Source of the DNA: Ochotona curzoniae
Lineage: Eukaryota; Chordata; Mammalia; Lagomorpha; Ochotonidae
Length of the DNA: 64,000 nt
Direction: 5' to 3'
NCBI RefSeq assembly: GCF_017591425.1
Contig: NW_024465885.1
Coordinates: 46,681,001-46,745,000, forward strand
This document shows positions 1 through 10,710 of the stretch, in pieces. Numbering within the stretch: position 1 is the first letter of the stretch; the number at the start of each line of letters is the position of its first letter. The notes under the pieces are model-generated. The model ran no database searches. It was not told where the DNA came from and saw only the letters and a list, made by a program, of their open reading frames with translations. The translations under genes and the position numbers were made by a program.

Positions 1-1566
1 CCAATTCCGAAGCCATAACAAGATGATGGAAATGAGAGTGGTCACCTCCAGCTGACCATGAACTTGGGTGCTGCAGAAATGCAGAACGAAATATTATCAT
101 TCTTCAGGGGAATCAGGTTTCTTGAAGAGTTCTGCGACTTAGTCACTCATTAAAAAAATAAAGGAAAAATAGAAGTGATTGCAGCCAGAGCTGCATGGGT
201 CATTTTCAAGAACAGGACCACACGTTGGAAAAGGGGGTCACAACGGGATCTGAGGGGTCTCCTAGGCCATGTTGTAGGTGCTGTGGCATACATCATGGCC
301 AGCCTATGCCCAGGGTCTAGTGGGTTTTCAGCCCTAAATCATATATTAAGGCATGATCTGGTTTGTAGACCTGTTGGCCCGATTCCATACTCTAGAGCAC
401 TCTCCTAACAACCAACCCGGAAAAAAAAAAAAAGCCAGAACTTTTTTTTTTCAAACTCACAAGTGCATGTGCTGTAAACATGGGTCTGAGGTTAGAATAT
501 TGAGTTCCCTGAATATCAACAATCTGTCTTTCCCCATTAATCAGCTGCTTACGATCCCGGCCCTCTTGTGGGCCACGGGGCCGTCACTGACGATTCTCTG
601 TCAAGGAGACATGGAATTGTGCAGACATGTGCTTAAAGAGGAATTTTCCCCTCTTGTTACGTTTATGTAGGAAATTATTTAGAAAATGTTGCTTCACGCA
701 GAGAAGTTCAAGGACTGTGGGGAAGGGGGTTGGGACCAGGGACGTTGGAGATGCGAGGGACTCGGTGAACCCTTTTACAGACAGGGCTCAGCAAGGAGAG
801 GCTCCTCAACTTGTGGGGCCTTGTTCCCCTTACACCCCCAGTCCACCCATCCATTTCTAGCAGCAAAACTAACAATCTTCAAGTCGCTGCCCGTCTTCTC
901 CCAGGCGCCGTCACCCCACAGTTGAATTGACTTGTGAAGAGAGGGGATGGATGCTCAGATTCCCCAAACAGGAAAGAACACTGGTGACCCCACAGTTCCT
1001 GCCTGCCCTTCCCCCAACCCCAAGCGCCCCATCTGTTCTGCGTGGTTGTTGGGCATGTCCAAAGCAAAGGGGACGGACTCCGAATGTGGCCTCCTTTGAA
1101 AGCTAAGCCTGACAGACACCCAGGAGAGAAAGCAGGTTGGCATTTAAGCCCTCCATGGTCAGTTGGGTATGGGCCCATGGCAGCCTGCAGATCCCAGAAC
1201 CCATGAATGCGCTGGTTCCTGATAGGAAATGGGGTAGTGCTTGCTCAGAACTCATACCTGTCCTCCTGGGCACTTTGAATCCTCTCTGGACGACTCGGAA
1301 TTCCTACTCCAATGTGATGACGTAACATCAGTTACATCATCAGTTGTTCCACTGTATATAGTTCAGGGAAAAATGACAAGAAACAAAGACTGCCCATGTT
1401 TTGTACAAACAGGATTTTATTTTTTTTAAATCGTCCTAGCCAGCAATCGATGGGATCAGAGGGCTGCATATTGTAGATATTTTTCATGACAGAAGTCCAC
1501 TATCGATTGGGAGTATGTGCCAAGTGGCAGGTGTTTGGCACAGGTGTTAAGACACCATGAAAGACC
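1..1566. other. Non-coding stretch, no recognised element
   Basis: I see no exon, RNA gene or familiar repeat here. Short A-runs occur near 420-450. Reading frames are short and overlap on both strands, as expected by chance. Confidence 0.4.
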
Positions 1567-1905
1567 GTAAGGGACTGGGAAGGATAGGAAAGCGACGACG
1601 AGAGGGACCGGGAAGGACCGGGAGGCCGTGGGACCCCCGCCCGCGCGCTCTCGATGGCGGCCAGGTGGAGTGCTTCCGAAGGTGCAGGGCTGAGCTGCTG
1701 GGGACCAACCGCAGGCCTGGAAGCCAGCAGCCCTGGCGGCTGTTGGCGCCCGGACGTTGTCGGGCATGGAGTCCGCTCGCCGCGGGTGGCCAGGGCTGGC
1801 CGAGGACGCAGGGCCATGCTGCCCCGCTTGCGTGAGTGGGATGCGCACCGCGTGCCTTTCCCCTGCTCGCCCCCAGGCACAGGTGCCCCCCTCCCCCGTC
1901 GGGTT
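1567..1905. promoter_or_regulatory. CpG-dense segment, possible CpG island with a candidate splice donor
   Basis: I count 34 CpG dinucleotides in about 340 bases, while flanking DNA is CpG-poor. Mammalian DNA keeps this density mainly where it is unmethylated in the germ line, often at promoters. A GTGAGT splice-donor hexamer lies at 1832-1837 on the plus strand, so a first exon ending near 1831 is possible, although the two bases before it (GC) are not the usual AG. Plus-strand frames stay open but match no protein I know. No TATA box is visible. It could also be an eroded island or a GC-rich chance stretch. Confidence 0.35.
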
Positions 1906-2115
1906 GTGGCAAATGCACACTCAATGTGCTTTCAACAGCCTGTAGGTCTTAACGGTGTGCAGAAGTTGAGGGCAGAGGAACGGGGCCTTCGTTTTTCTTG
2001 GATCACGCAACTAGCCAGTGCAGCCCGCGCCCCAGGAGATAATGCTACGCATCCTTACCAAGCAGGTGTCCATACCTCCCTGTAGTACAGTCAGGCAGGC
2101 CAACTGTGTCAGGTA

Positions 2116-2151
2116 GCACACACACACACACACAATAATAATAATAATAAA
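2116..2151. repeat. (CA)n followed by (AAT)n microsatellite
   Basis: About nine CA units run directly into about six AAT units. Confidence 0.95.
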
Positions 2152-2189
2152 AAGACACCATGAAGATGCTCACGTCTCGCCCTAGAGTA

Positions 2190-2360
2190 GCAGCTGCTGG
2201 CTTCTGACTCCAGCTTCCCCACACCCTGGGGAGGGGCCACCCTGGAGACAGCAGTGACAGCCCAAGGGGAGACCTGGACTGAACTCCCCACTTCTGACTA
2301 GGCACTAACTGCCATGACATTTGAAAAGTGACATGGAATCTCTCTCATAAATCAATAATT
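2190..2360 (+). mobile_element. CSINE fragment, old and diverged
   Basis: Recognisable body pieces occur in family order: a GGAGACCTGGACTGA block, then a diverged tail zone ending in TCTCTCATAAAT. The tRNA-like head is missing or unrecognisable. Confidence 0.5.
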
Positions 2361-2378
2361 TTTAAAAGATAATAAGTC

Positions 2379-2710
2379 AGAGCCAACACAATGGCTCAAT
2401 TGGCTAATCCTCAGCCTGCAAATGTTGGCATGCCGTGTGGATGCCAATTCATGCCCCAGCTGCTCCACCTCTGATTCAGCTCCCTGCTTATGGCCCGTGA
2501 AAGCAGTGAAGGACGGCCCAAAGCCTTGGGACCCTGCACCCACATGGAAGACCTGGAAGAGACTCCTGGCTCCTGGCTTCAGATCAGCTTAGCTCTGACT
2601 GTTGTGGTCATTGGGGAGCGACTCAGCAGATGGAAAACCTTTCTGTTGCTCCCTCTTTCCCTCTGTAACTCTAGCTTTCAAGTGAAACAAGAAAGCATTC
2701 TAAAAGATGT
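2379..2710 (+). mobile_element. CSINE (lagomorph C repeat), near full length
   Basis: This is one of the clearest copies. The tRNA-derived head (AATGGCTCAATTGGCTAATCC) is followed by the body blocks CAGCTCCCTGCTTATGGCC, CCTTGGGACCCTGCACCCAC and GACCTGGAAGAGACTCCTGG, then a pyrimidine-rich segment, TGTAACTCTAGCTTTCAAG and an A-rich tail. CSINEs are transcribed by RNA polymerase III and moved by L1 enzymes. The presence of this family is the main evidence for a lagomorph genome. Confidence 0.92.
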
Positions 2711-3130
2711 AATAAACCACATAGTTTAAAAGGGATACACTTTGAGGAAGATTCCTGTCCTATGTTAGGGGCAGTCACCAGGTTCTCTACTTGAACTTGC
2801 CTACCACGAAGCAGACCACAGAGAACTGCCAGCCACAGCAAGAACTGAGTGCTTCCATTCAAATCCAGCTCCTCCTAGATACACACACACACACAGCTGC
2901 AGGGAAAAGCCTTGGTAAGTCTCACCAAGGTTGAAATTAAGCTTCTAAATCATTGTAGGTAAGTTAATCCAATTAGTTTACTAAATGAGCTATGAAACGA
3001 AATTCATTCTACACACTAACCTTCAGGATAAAATCTAAACTTCTGCTGGACATGATTCTCCTTTCCTGTAGTCTTGCCTCACAGCATCCCCATCCGATCT
3101 CTCAAGTTGTAAATGTATTCTATAAGGAGC
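2711..3130. other. Non-coding stretch with a short (CA)n run
   Basis: About eight CA units lie at 2880-2896. Nothing else is recognised. Confidence 0.5.
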
Positions 3131-3285
3131 AGAGTTAAAAAGATAAGTATGTTTTGGTGCCACAAAAAATTTGAGTTCCATTCGTAGCAGAATTCTTCAA
3201 AGAGATTATGGGAAATGCATGTTTTAAAGAAGCTAGATATAGATTTCAAAATTTTTTTGCACTTAAAAATATATTTTGAATTCAC
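3131..3285. mobile_element. Foldback (MITE-like) element, class unassigned
   Basis: The two ends are diverged inverted copies. The left end (3132-3179) carries GTTTTGGTGCC followed by an A-run and ATTTGAG. The right end (3241-3283), read on the minus strand, carries TTTTTAAGTGCAAAAAAATT. This suggests a short non-autonomous DNA transposon. Related half-elements appear near 46.9-47.3 kb and 62.7 kb. Confidence 0.35.
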
Positions 3286-3299
3286 AAGTTGAAGGAGTT

Positions 3300-4222
3300 C
3301 TGAATGGAGTGGATGTTCAGTGAAGTATAACAGAAGCGCCTAGGATTTGAGTCCTGAGATAATGCAGGCCTCTGCTCAGCGGGGGCAGCAGAGGTGACCC
3401 CTGATTGGGCAACCCAGGCACCAATGATGCTGGGTGAAGCTCTTGGGCTGCCGGGCCGTGACACGCTCTAGGGATTTGGGCATGTGGGCTTATATGGGGG
3501 TATGGGCTATGGCACCAGTGAGGCTGAGCAGGGACCGCAGGGTTCATGTCCAGTAGTGGAATGACTGCCAAGAACATGCATGGACAAGGCCATTCTACTT
3601 TCAGGTAAGTGAGGGTGCTGAGACTGAATGGTTTGAAGGGGGAGTGGGAAGACCTTTGAAGGTCAGTCCGAAGCACCAGCACATGTGGGAGATGTGAGGT
3701 AATTAGCATCAACCATCACCGAGCACCACTCACTGATAAAAACCAAAGCTAAGGCTGGGACCTACCCGACAGGGCAAGACCACAGTATCCACCAGGGAGA
3801 ATTGGAACAGGAGAAGGGTGAAGTCAGGATGGGTCATGCTAGTGACCAGCATGAGGCAGAATCTGGGGGATATGTGGGCTTACCCCTGTGGAACTGCAAT
3901 CTCCATTGGCATGCCCAAGAACTGTAGATGGAAGCAGGCATGGCTGGGAGCTAAGGGGATACCCTGGCTAGGTTGGGGTTCCCACTGGTAAGCATAAGAG
4001 CTGGTTTGAGGGCAGAAGCCTGGGTTAGACAGGGCTACAGGGAGTCTTTGGGGAGCAAGAGACTGGGCACCCACAGTCCAGCACTCACTGGTACTTGTGA
4101 GAGCCAGGGTGGGTATAGAATGGGCTGGGCTAGGTCTTGACTCCTGCTACACCATGCAAAATCAGTGTCTGGGCATGAACCAGGCATAGCATGGATGCAA
4201 TACCCAACACTAAGAACCAGAA
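3300..4222. other. Unassigned G-rich stretch, possibly an unknown dispersed repeat
   Basis: The stretch is G-rich on the plus strand, with recurring TGGGCTTA and GGCTGGG words that look like decayed internal repeats. No family is recognised and no long frame supports a gene. Confidence 0.35.
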
Positions 4223-4391
4223 GGCCCAGCGCAGTAGCCTAGTGGCTAAAGTCCTTGCTTTGCACAAGCTGGCATCCTATATGGCTGCCAATTCTAGTCC
4301 CAGCAGCTCCACTCCCCATCCAGCTCCCTGCTTGTGGTCAGAGAAGATAGTCAGGGACGGCCCAAAGCCTTGGGACCCTGCACCCGTGTGG
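4223..4391 (+). mobile_element. CSINE lacking its 3' half and tail, flanked by an 8-bp direct repeat
   Basis: An intact pika-type head (GGCCCAGCGCAGTAGCCTAG) continues through the GGGACCCTGCACCCGTGTGG block and then stops. AAGAACCA occurs immediately on both sides, at 4212-4219 and 4392-4399, as expected for a target-site duplication. The element is therefore flanked by a duplication yet has no 3' body or A-tail. Confidence 0.82.
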
Positions 4392-4399
4392 AAGAACCA

Positions 4400-5335
4400 A
4401 GGCAAGGAGCAGACCAGACCATGCCAAGTTACTGTATCTGCTGGCATACGTGGGGACAGGCTTGGCCACTTCATAACATCCATTGGCAGATCTGAGAATC
4501 AGGACTGTGATATTAGGTGGCTAATTCAGGGTCATGAGCTTGGAAGTCACTCCCTACCACCTAAATGTTTCCTCCTGTCCACCTGTGACTCTCACCTATC
4601 ACCTGAGAGGGGGCAGTATTGCATTGTTGTGTAGCCACTCCCCTCACAAGCCCCTTTAAAGGCTCATGATAAGGAGGGGCTCGCTCTCTTGGTGGTGTGC
4701 TTCTGTCATTCTAGCACTCGGACTCTTGGCCTCCCCAGCACCTCTGAGGACCAGGTGTCCCCTGAGCATGGCCCCTGTGTGTCTCTATTCCTCACCCTCT
4801 GTTCACTGCTTGGGCAGGACAGTGAAGATAGCAATGCTGAATGCTTTGTATTTCTAATGTGTGTACTATTGGGAGTTCCAGGAGAGATGAGCCCTAGCAG
4901 TGATGGAATGTGGGCAGAGAAGCCAAGGAAAGGTGAATGTCTGCAGCTTTGTAAGTGTGTCCAGATTATTCGTTGCATGTCTCTTAGGATAACTTACATT
5001 GTTGGGGAAGGTGGGACATAGATCTTTAGCTTAATGTATGGACTTCAGGGTAATGACCATTTGTTCCTCTTGGGGTTACGATTGATTGGATTGCCATATG
5101 GACTTGTGATTTGCTATTTCTAGTGGGCCCTGTTATCACCAAGCTTGGTTAATAAAGACTCCTTAATAAACCTTAGACAAGTCTGGCGTGATCTTGCTCA
5201 CACGCGCAACAGGACAGGGTGCAGGAGGGGCCAGGTCAGGCTACAACACCAACCAGTTCACACTGGGGGCAGGAAAGGGTTCTGACTGTACTGGGATAGG
5301 CTGTAGCACTCAGGAGCAGGAGCTGGAACTGGGAG
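4400..5335. other. Unassigned stretch with two polyadenylation-signal hexamers
   Basis: AATAAA occurs at 5151-5156 and again a few bases later, downstream of TTTAAAGG near 4650. The arrangement recalls a decayed LTR, but I cannot define its ends or find a target duplication. Confidence 0.25.
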
Positions 5336-5394
5336 CAAGCTGGACTGAGCCAGGCTGTGCAGCACAATAGTGGATGCTAAAGTGAGGAAAGTTG

Positions 5395-5775
5395 GGCCAG
5401 CCTGGGGTCAGTGGGTGCTGGATTTGTGAACCCCAGGGCCAGGGGATCTGGCAGGCCTCAGATTTCCTGGCCCAAGTCTTGGGGCCCATCTGCAAGGGGG
5501 TGCCAGGTTCATGAGTCTTGCAAGTGGGGCATTTGGTAGGGCTTGGGTCATCTGGCTCTGGTTTGGCGCACCTTCAAGGTGGGTGCTGGGTCCTTGAACC
5601 ACAGGTGTGAGGAATCCAGCAGGGCTCAGGTTGCTTGTCCCAGATCTTGAAACCTGCCTTGCAAGGGGGGAGGGGTGCTGGTTTAGTAAGCACTAGGGGT
5701 AGGGGATCTGGCAGGGCTTGGGTCACCCATCCTGGGTCTGAGTGAAAAAGGGGGAGCAGTGAGTGCAGACCCCGA
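5395..5775 (+). repeat. Degenerate VNTR, about four units of 80-90 bp
   Basis: Successive blocks start with GGTGCTGG or GTGCCAGG and carry TTGTGAACC-like, GGGATCTGGCAGGGCTTGGG-like and CTGGCCC-like words at similar spacing. Two related units precede the second family copy near 41.85 kb, so the VNTR seems to belong to the element. Confidence 0.55.
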
Positions 5776-5799
5776 TACACATGGAGAATATGACAGCTC

Positions 5800-6150
5800 T
5801 CTTGGTACTGTTGCAGAGGAAGGAGAACAGAGCAAACTGGACAAATACCCCAGCAAACAATGACAGCAAAACTCTGGTGAATGAAGACTTGAGGTTGACT
5901 ATGTCAGCCAATGGGCATTGGAAGGTTGCCTCACCCTTGAATCAGGGAAATTGGCAGCATTTCAGAACTGTCCTAACTGCTTGATTAGAACGCTTGGAAC
6001 ATGCACCACATTGGGCCTTGGGTTGGCCTTGATATTGAGTGGCAGCTCCCCATCCCTGGGTGCTGGGACATTTGGGGAGGCTGAGTGTGGCTTCCCTCTT
6101 TATCTCTCCCCTTACCACAGAGACAAGAAGAAACAGAAAATTTGGAAGCA
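5800..6150 (+). repeat. Unclassified dispersed repeat, copy 1 (3' unit)
   Basis: This aligns along its whole length with 42105-42460. Shared landmarks in order are TTGCAGAGGAA, GTTGACTATGTCAGCCAATG, GCATTTCAGAACT, TTGATAT, CCATCCCTGGG and AAATTTGGA. No A-tail or terminal repeat is evident. The family could be an LTR or ERV internal fragment, or a composite retroelement. Strand is arbitrary. Confidence 0.65.
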
Positions 6151-6409
6151 AACAAATAGATAATGCAACCATCACTTAATGTTCACAGGTATGCCCATGC
6201 CGCCTGCAGTTCCTTGGTAACCTCCTGGGTGCCGTTCAGAACAGCTCAGCCCAGAGATGCCCATCTTAACTCCTAGGATCCTAAGACAACAAATGGGTAC
6301 AGTCTCAAGCCACACTTACACAAGGGCAGGTAGTCCTTTGTTTCTGCAGCCTAGGGAACTGATAGAGTTGCTTTGATTGACGCAACTAATGAGGGACTGG
6401 TATGTTGCT

Positions 6410-6715
6410 GCATTTTCTGCTGCTGTAACAGCATTTCACAGACAGGTAGTATATTTTCATTTTAGCTCATGGTTCTGCAAACTGACATGTCTTCAACAGG
6501 GCAGTGTCAGTGTCTGCTTGGCACTAGGGGGTGTGATCGCATGGCAGAGGGCATCCCATGGGGACACAGGGCAGGTGCATCACTACCCTCATGACCACAT
6601 GTAGCGCCAATGACCTCCTAGAGGTCTCACTCCAAGTACCAACAGTGCAGGACTTTGGGGATCAGATTTCCACACGTGAATTTTTGGGGGACTCAGTCAA
6701 GTCCAAACACCTGAT
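6410..6715 (+). repeat. Old mammalian dispersed repeat, class not assigned
   Basis: The order CTGCTGTAACAG, AGCTCATGGTTCTGC, CCTCATGACCAC, GGGGATCAGATTTCCACACG and GAATTTTTGGGGGACTC matches a widespread old mammalian repeat I recall as LTR/MaLR-like. I cannot name it safely. Confidence 0.4.
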
Positions 6716-6984
6716 TTTTTGCTCCTCCCAGATACATCAGGATTAGAATGGAGGTTGGCTGTGGCCAGCAGGTGCATAAAAGAAGGTGTGGGATGGATTT
6801 GAGGTGCAGGAAGGGAAGTAGTTCTGTTTGGCACATATTTGAGAATGTGTGTAAGGCCACTGTCCCCTCCCCTGGCTTGAGTGGATGAGCCCAGTTTTGA
6901 GGACAAGGCTGCTATCCTGCAATTCTACCACTGCCCTTGGGTTTCCATTTTTTCCCACATCTCTTATTTTCTTCTTCTTTGTTT

Positions 6985-7021
6985 AAATGTGTTTTTATTG
7001 GAAAGGCAGAGTTGGAGATTT

Positions 7022-7057
<36 letters not shown>

Positions 7058-7220
7058 CTGTCCATCTGCTGGTTCACTTTCCAAACGACTGAAATGGTTG
7101 GAGTAGAGCAGCCAGGGCCAAGAACTGAAATCAGAAGCCAGGTGCGCAAGGTTCCAAGGCTTTGGGCCATCCTTCATTGCTTTTCCAGGCCACAGCATCA
7201 ATGCTGATGTCTAGCTACCA
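6985..7220 (-). mobile_element. CSINE with a (TA)n(GA)n microsatellite in its tail zone
   Basis: The reverse-strand landmarks ATTGGAAAGGCAGAG, CCATCTGCTGGTTCACT, GGTTCCAAGGCTTTGGGCC and TTCCAGGCCACAGC are in family order. The pyrimidine tract of the SINE has become an AT/GA microsatellite at 7021-7057. Confidence 0.85.
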
Positions 7221-7359
7221 GCTCAACATCACTGAACACAGGGTTGTGGAGATGTGCACTGCCAGCACTCCACGTAGCATGTGCATACCCGCATGAGACC
7301 TGCTTACGGGCAAGGTTCCTGGGCCTTCAGAAAGCACCACACACACCAATAGATCATCT

Positions 7360-7465
7360 CCTGGCTTCAGCCTAGCTCATTCTGGGACATTGCAGTCATT
7401 TGGGAAGTGAGCCAGTGGATGGAAGATCTCTCTCTCCTTCTCTCTCTGTAATTCTGCCTCTCCAA

Positions 7466-7548
<83 letters not shown>
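7360..7548 (+). mobile_element. CSINE 3' half ending in an expanded microsatellite
   Basis: CTCCTGGCTTCAGCCTAGCTC, AGTGAGCCAGTGGATGGAAG and TAATTCTGCCTCTCCAATTAAAT mark the 3' half. The head is missing or too diverged to see. Confidence 0.75.
7470..7548. repeat. (TC)n(TG)n compound microsatellite
   Basis: About 15 TC units run directly into about 23 TG units. It grew from the tail of the preceding CSINE. Confidence 0.97.
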
Positions 7549-7550
<2 letters not shown>

Positions 7551-9802
7551 AATTGGAAACCTTGATCCCTGACTTTGGGACACTTAATGAAACCCAATGC
7601 AAGTCATAAACAAAAACCAATCACTTCTCTCTCCTGGTCTCTCTCGGAGCTCTTTGGGGTGCTGTTTCAGAGAACCTGGAGGCTTGCTGTGAATGCTTTA
7701 GAAACCCAGTTTCTGGGCAGTAGCGGCACTGCTGCTCCTGCGCCTAAGCCCCCCGCAATTCTGGTTTACCAGCGCCCCAGTTTATGGGCTGCCCCCAGTG
7801 ATTCCTGGGGCCTGGGCTTGATCCCTTCCCAGTGGGGATGCAGCAGACCTCCATCTGCAGACGCACTCTCTGACTCACACATCCACACAGCCAAGTGCCA
7901 GAGGAAGGTGGCCAGTGTTCTAGTTTCATCTTCCTTTTGAGTGCTTCCTCAAGGCCAAGAGATGCTCCTGGCGGCTGGACCGCAGCGTAAATCAGGGGCT
8001 GGGCGCCACAGAGGAGTGACTGCGGAAGACATCCATCCGTCTGCCTGGGGCCAGGAGGAGGAGCTGCTCCCAGCCACTGGGAGAGGGTTGGGATGAAAGG
8101 AAAGGAGTTACAGCACAGCTCTTCCACACGCTGACGCACAGCTTGATCCACAGCCCTGAGACTCAGCAACCGAGGAGATCTGAAAGTTGCCAGCAAAGTC
8201 TGCCCAGTGTCCAGGACTCAGCAGCCATGAGGGGACACGCGTATCCACGTGGACGCACCCAGGAAAGGTTACTGCCTGGAAACATATCCCATCTTTGTTC
8301 CTGCGTTTGGAGTTTGTCAATCCACCCTGGGAAGGGAGAGTTGACATCCTGAGGCCATAACTCTCCAAAGCACACCGCTTCAATTAAGAGATAGGGAAAC
8401 CCGGAGGGGGAGGGGGTTGAGCTGGGAGAGGAGCAGCCTCAGATTAATGGCTCTGGAAGAAGGCTGCTTGCAAAGTTGGCAGGAGGCTGATTTACACTCA
8501 TCCCTGCGTTGCTCCAGGTTTAACTCACTGGCATTCCTTGTTGAGGTGGTGGTGGGGGCCACAATTACATGATCACTTTCGCTTAGGGGACTGGAGGAGA
8601 CCTGTCTGCTTCTTTGCCAGAGCTTTAATAACTTCGCTCTTTCTGTTCAGGCTCTTGGTTCAAGTGATCTTGTACCCTGAGCATCATCTCCTTTCTGCAC
8701 TCTCCCAGGTACCCTCTGGCTGTTTACAATGTGCCTGAGATTGCCCAGGCTCCATCCAGCTCAAACCCCAGCTGTGTTTCACTCCGGATGATTTGAGCAG
8801 TGTGGGCTCCAACATTTAATTTAGGGAAAGGCTGGCGGGGAGGTACGAGTGAACTGAGTCATTCATTGGTTCCACACGAAAGACCCTTACTTAGACCTAC
8901 TGTGTTGGGTGGGGGAGAACGGGAAATAAAGCAGAATCTTGCCTCTCCTCCTTCACTCTCTGGAAGAAAGACAAGAAGGGCCCGGGAGGGAAGACCCTGA
9001 GTAGTGCCCCAGGACCAGTGAACACCTTGGACTCCACACTACATGACACCCTGAAGGTTCCCAAGGAACTGCAGTTGGCATGGGGCTGGAGGGGTAGGGT
9101 GGAGCTGGCAAGGTGGATGCAGCATCCAGCACAGATTCCCTGCTCAAAGCTCCCGTCCACAAAGGTCCCACTCCCCGTCCCCCATCACCGTGGTGCACCA
9201 GGATGTTCTTGGGGCTGCCCCAGCTGATGAGTGAGCAAGACAGAGATGCAAGTCCCAGCCTCTGACCCCCAGTGGAGGACCCCTCAACAGCAGCCTTTGT
9301 TCTGGACCTCTCTGGAGGTCCCCAGAGCCCCTGGCCTGGGAGGTGAATTGGGGGTTGGGAGGGTGGGTGGGGTTGAACAGAGTCACCCATGGTGTTGGCT
9401 GATAATGGAGCAAAACTAGAAAAACCCAAGTCAAGAAACAGTGAGGAGAAAGTCCTTTACAAAAACTATCCTATCTCGGTGTAACTCTCCCTTTCAAATC
9501 ATAATAAACAAATCTTGGCTTTTTTGAGTTGCCCTTTTGTGAGTTGGCACGAGTTGATTTGGTCAAGTTCCATCCTTGAACCCTACAGATGTGAGAAACC
9601 TGGTAACTTGCACTGTCCAGGTCTTGTCCCCCTACTTTCCCATCCCTGGTCACAAGGGAAGAAAGGTAATTTACAATGGAGAGGGATCCACAGGCTCCCT
9701 TAATGTGATAAGAGCATGGAAACCTAGCACCGCACAAAGCACTGTCAAGTACACACTGGCAGTGCAGGCTTCTCAGCGCACTGTCGACCTTAAACATAAC
9801 CA
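7549..9802. other. Repeat-poor non-coding stretch
   Basis: No SINE, LINE or LTR is recognised over 2.2 kb, unusual for this window. AT-rich words such as CAGATTAATGG (near 8435) and CAATTACATGATC (near 8560) sit in otherwise unique DNA. No exon can be supported. Confidence 0.4.
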
Positions 9803-10085
9803 AGATTTATTTAATTTTTATTGGAAAGTCAGACTTACTGAGAGAGGGAGAGACAGAGAGAAAGATCTTCCATCTGCTGGTTCACTCCCAAATTGGCCAC
9901 AACGGCCAGAGCTGAGCCAATCTGAAACCAGGAGCCAGGAGCTTCATCTAGATCTCCCACATGGGTGTAGGGTCCCAAGGCTTTGGGACATCCTCCACTG
10001 CTTTCCCAGGCCACAAGCAGGGAACTGGAAGGGAAGTAAAGCAGCTGGGACATGAACTGGTGCCCATATAGGATAACAGTGCATT
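9803..10085 (-). mobile_element. CSINE, near full length
   Basis: Complete order on the reverse strand: TTTATTGGAAAGTCAGACTT, CCATCTGCTGGTTCACTCCC, GGAGCCAGGAGCTTC, CCCAAGGCTTTGGGAC and AACTGGTGCCCATATAGGAT. Confidence 0.93.
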
Positions 10086-10087
10086 CA

Positions 10088-10367
10088 AGGCAAATTTATA
10101 GAAAGAGAGATAGGGAGAAACAGATTTTCCATCTGCTAGTTCACTCCCCAAATGCCTGTAATGGCCGGGTCTTGGCCAGCCAAAGCCAGGCACCAGCTGT
10201 CTCATCTGGGTCTCTCATGGGAGTGGCAAGGGATCCAACACTTTAGTCATCTTTGTTGCTTTTTTCAGGCACATTAGCAGGGAGCAGCCTGGATACAAAT
10301 CTGTGACCACATGGGATTCCAACATTGCAGTGGACAGCTTTATCTGCTATGTTAAAATGCCAGCCCC
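10088..10367 (-). mobile_element. CSINE, second of a head-to-tail pair
   Basis: AGATTTTCCATCTGCTAG, GGCACCAGCTGTCTCATC, GGGTCTCTCATGGG and ACATTAGCAGGGAGC appear in order, ending at a head-like CCAGCCCC. It directly abuts the preceding CSINE in the same orientation. Confidence 0.87.
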
Positions 10368-10394
10368 AGGTTTGTCACTTTTCACAATAGAAAA

Positions 10395-10657
10395 CCTGGG
10401 CATTTGGCGAGTGGCTAAGACAACTACTTCTGATGTCCACAAGCCACATCAGAGCTCTTTTGAGTCCCAGCTCAACTCCCTACTCAGGCTTCCTGCTAAA
10501 GCACACCCTGCATAGCAGGTGATGGCTCAAGAACTGGAGTCCTGCTACCACACAGGAGACCTGGACTGGGTCCCCAGCTCCCAGATTCTGCCTTTCCTGG
10601 TTCCAGCTGTTGTGAGCTTTTAGGGAGTGAGCCAACAGCTGGCAGTTCTCCATCTGA

Positions 10658-10706
<49 letters not shown>

Positions 10707-10710
10707 TCTG
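10395..10710 (+). mobile_element. CSINE, older subfamily
   Basis: The GAGTGGCTAAGACAACTAC head, CAGGCTTCCTGCTAAAGCAC, CAGGAGACCTGGACTGGGT and GAGTGAGCCAACAGCTGG follow the older subfamily layout. Confidence 0.82.
10663..10705. repeat. (TG)n microsatellite in a CSINE tail
   Basis: About 21 uninterrupted TG units. Confidence 0.97.

Noticed and set aside
4400..5335. Possible LTR with TTTAAAGG and two AATAAA
   Set aside because: No TG...CA ends or target duplication could be found; kept only as an unassigned stretch.
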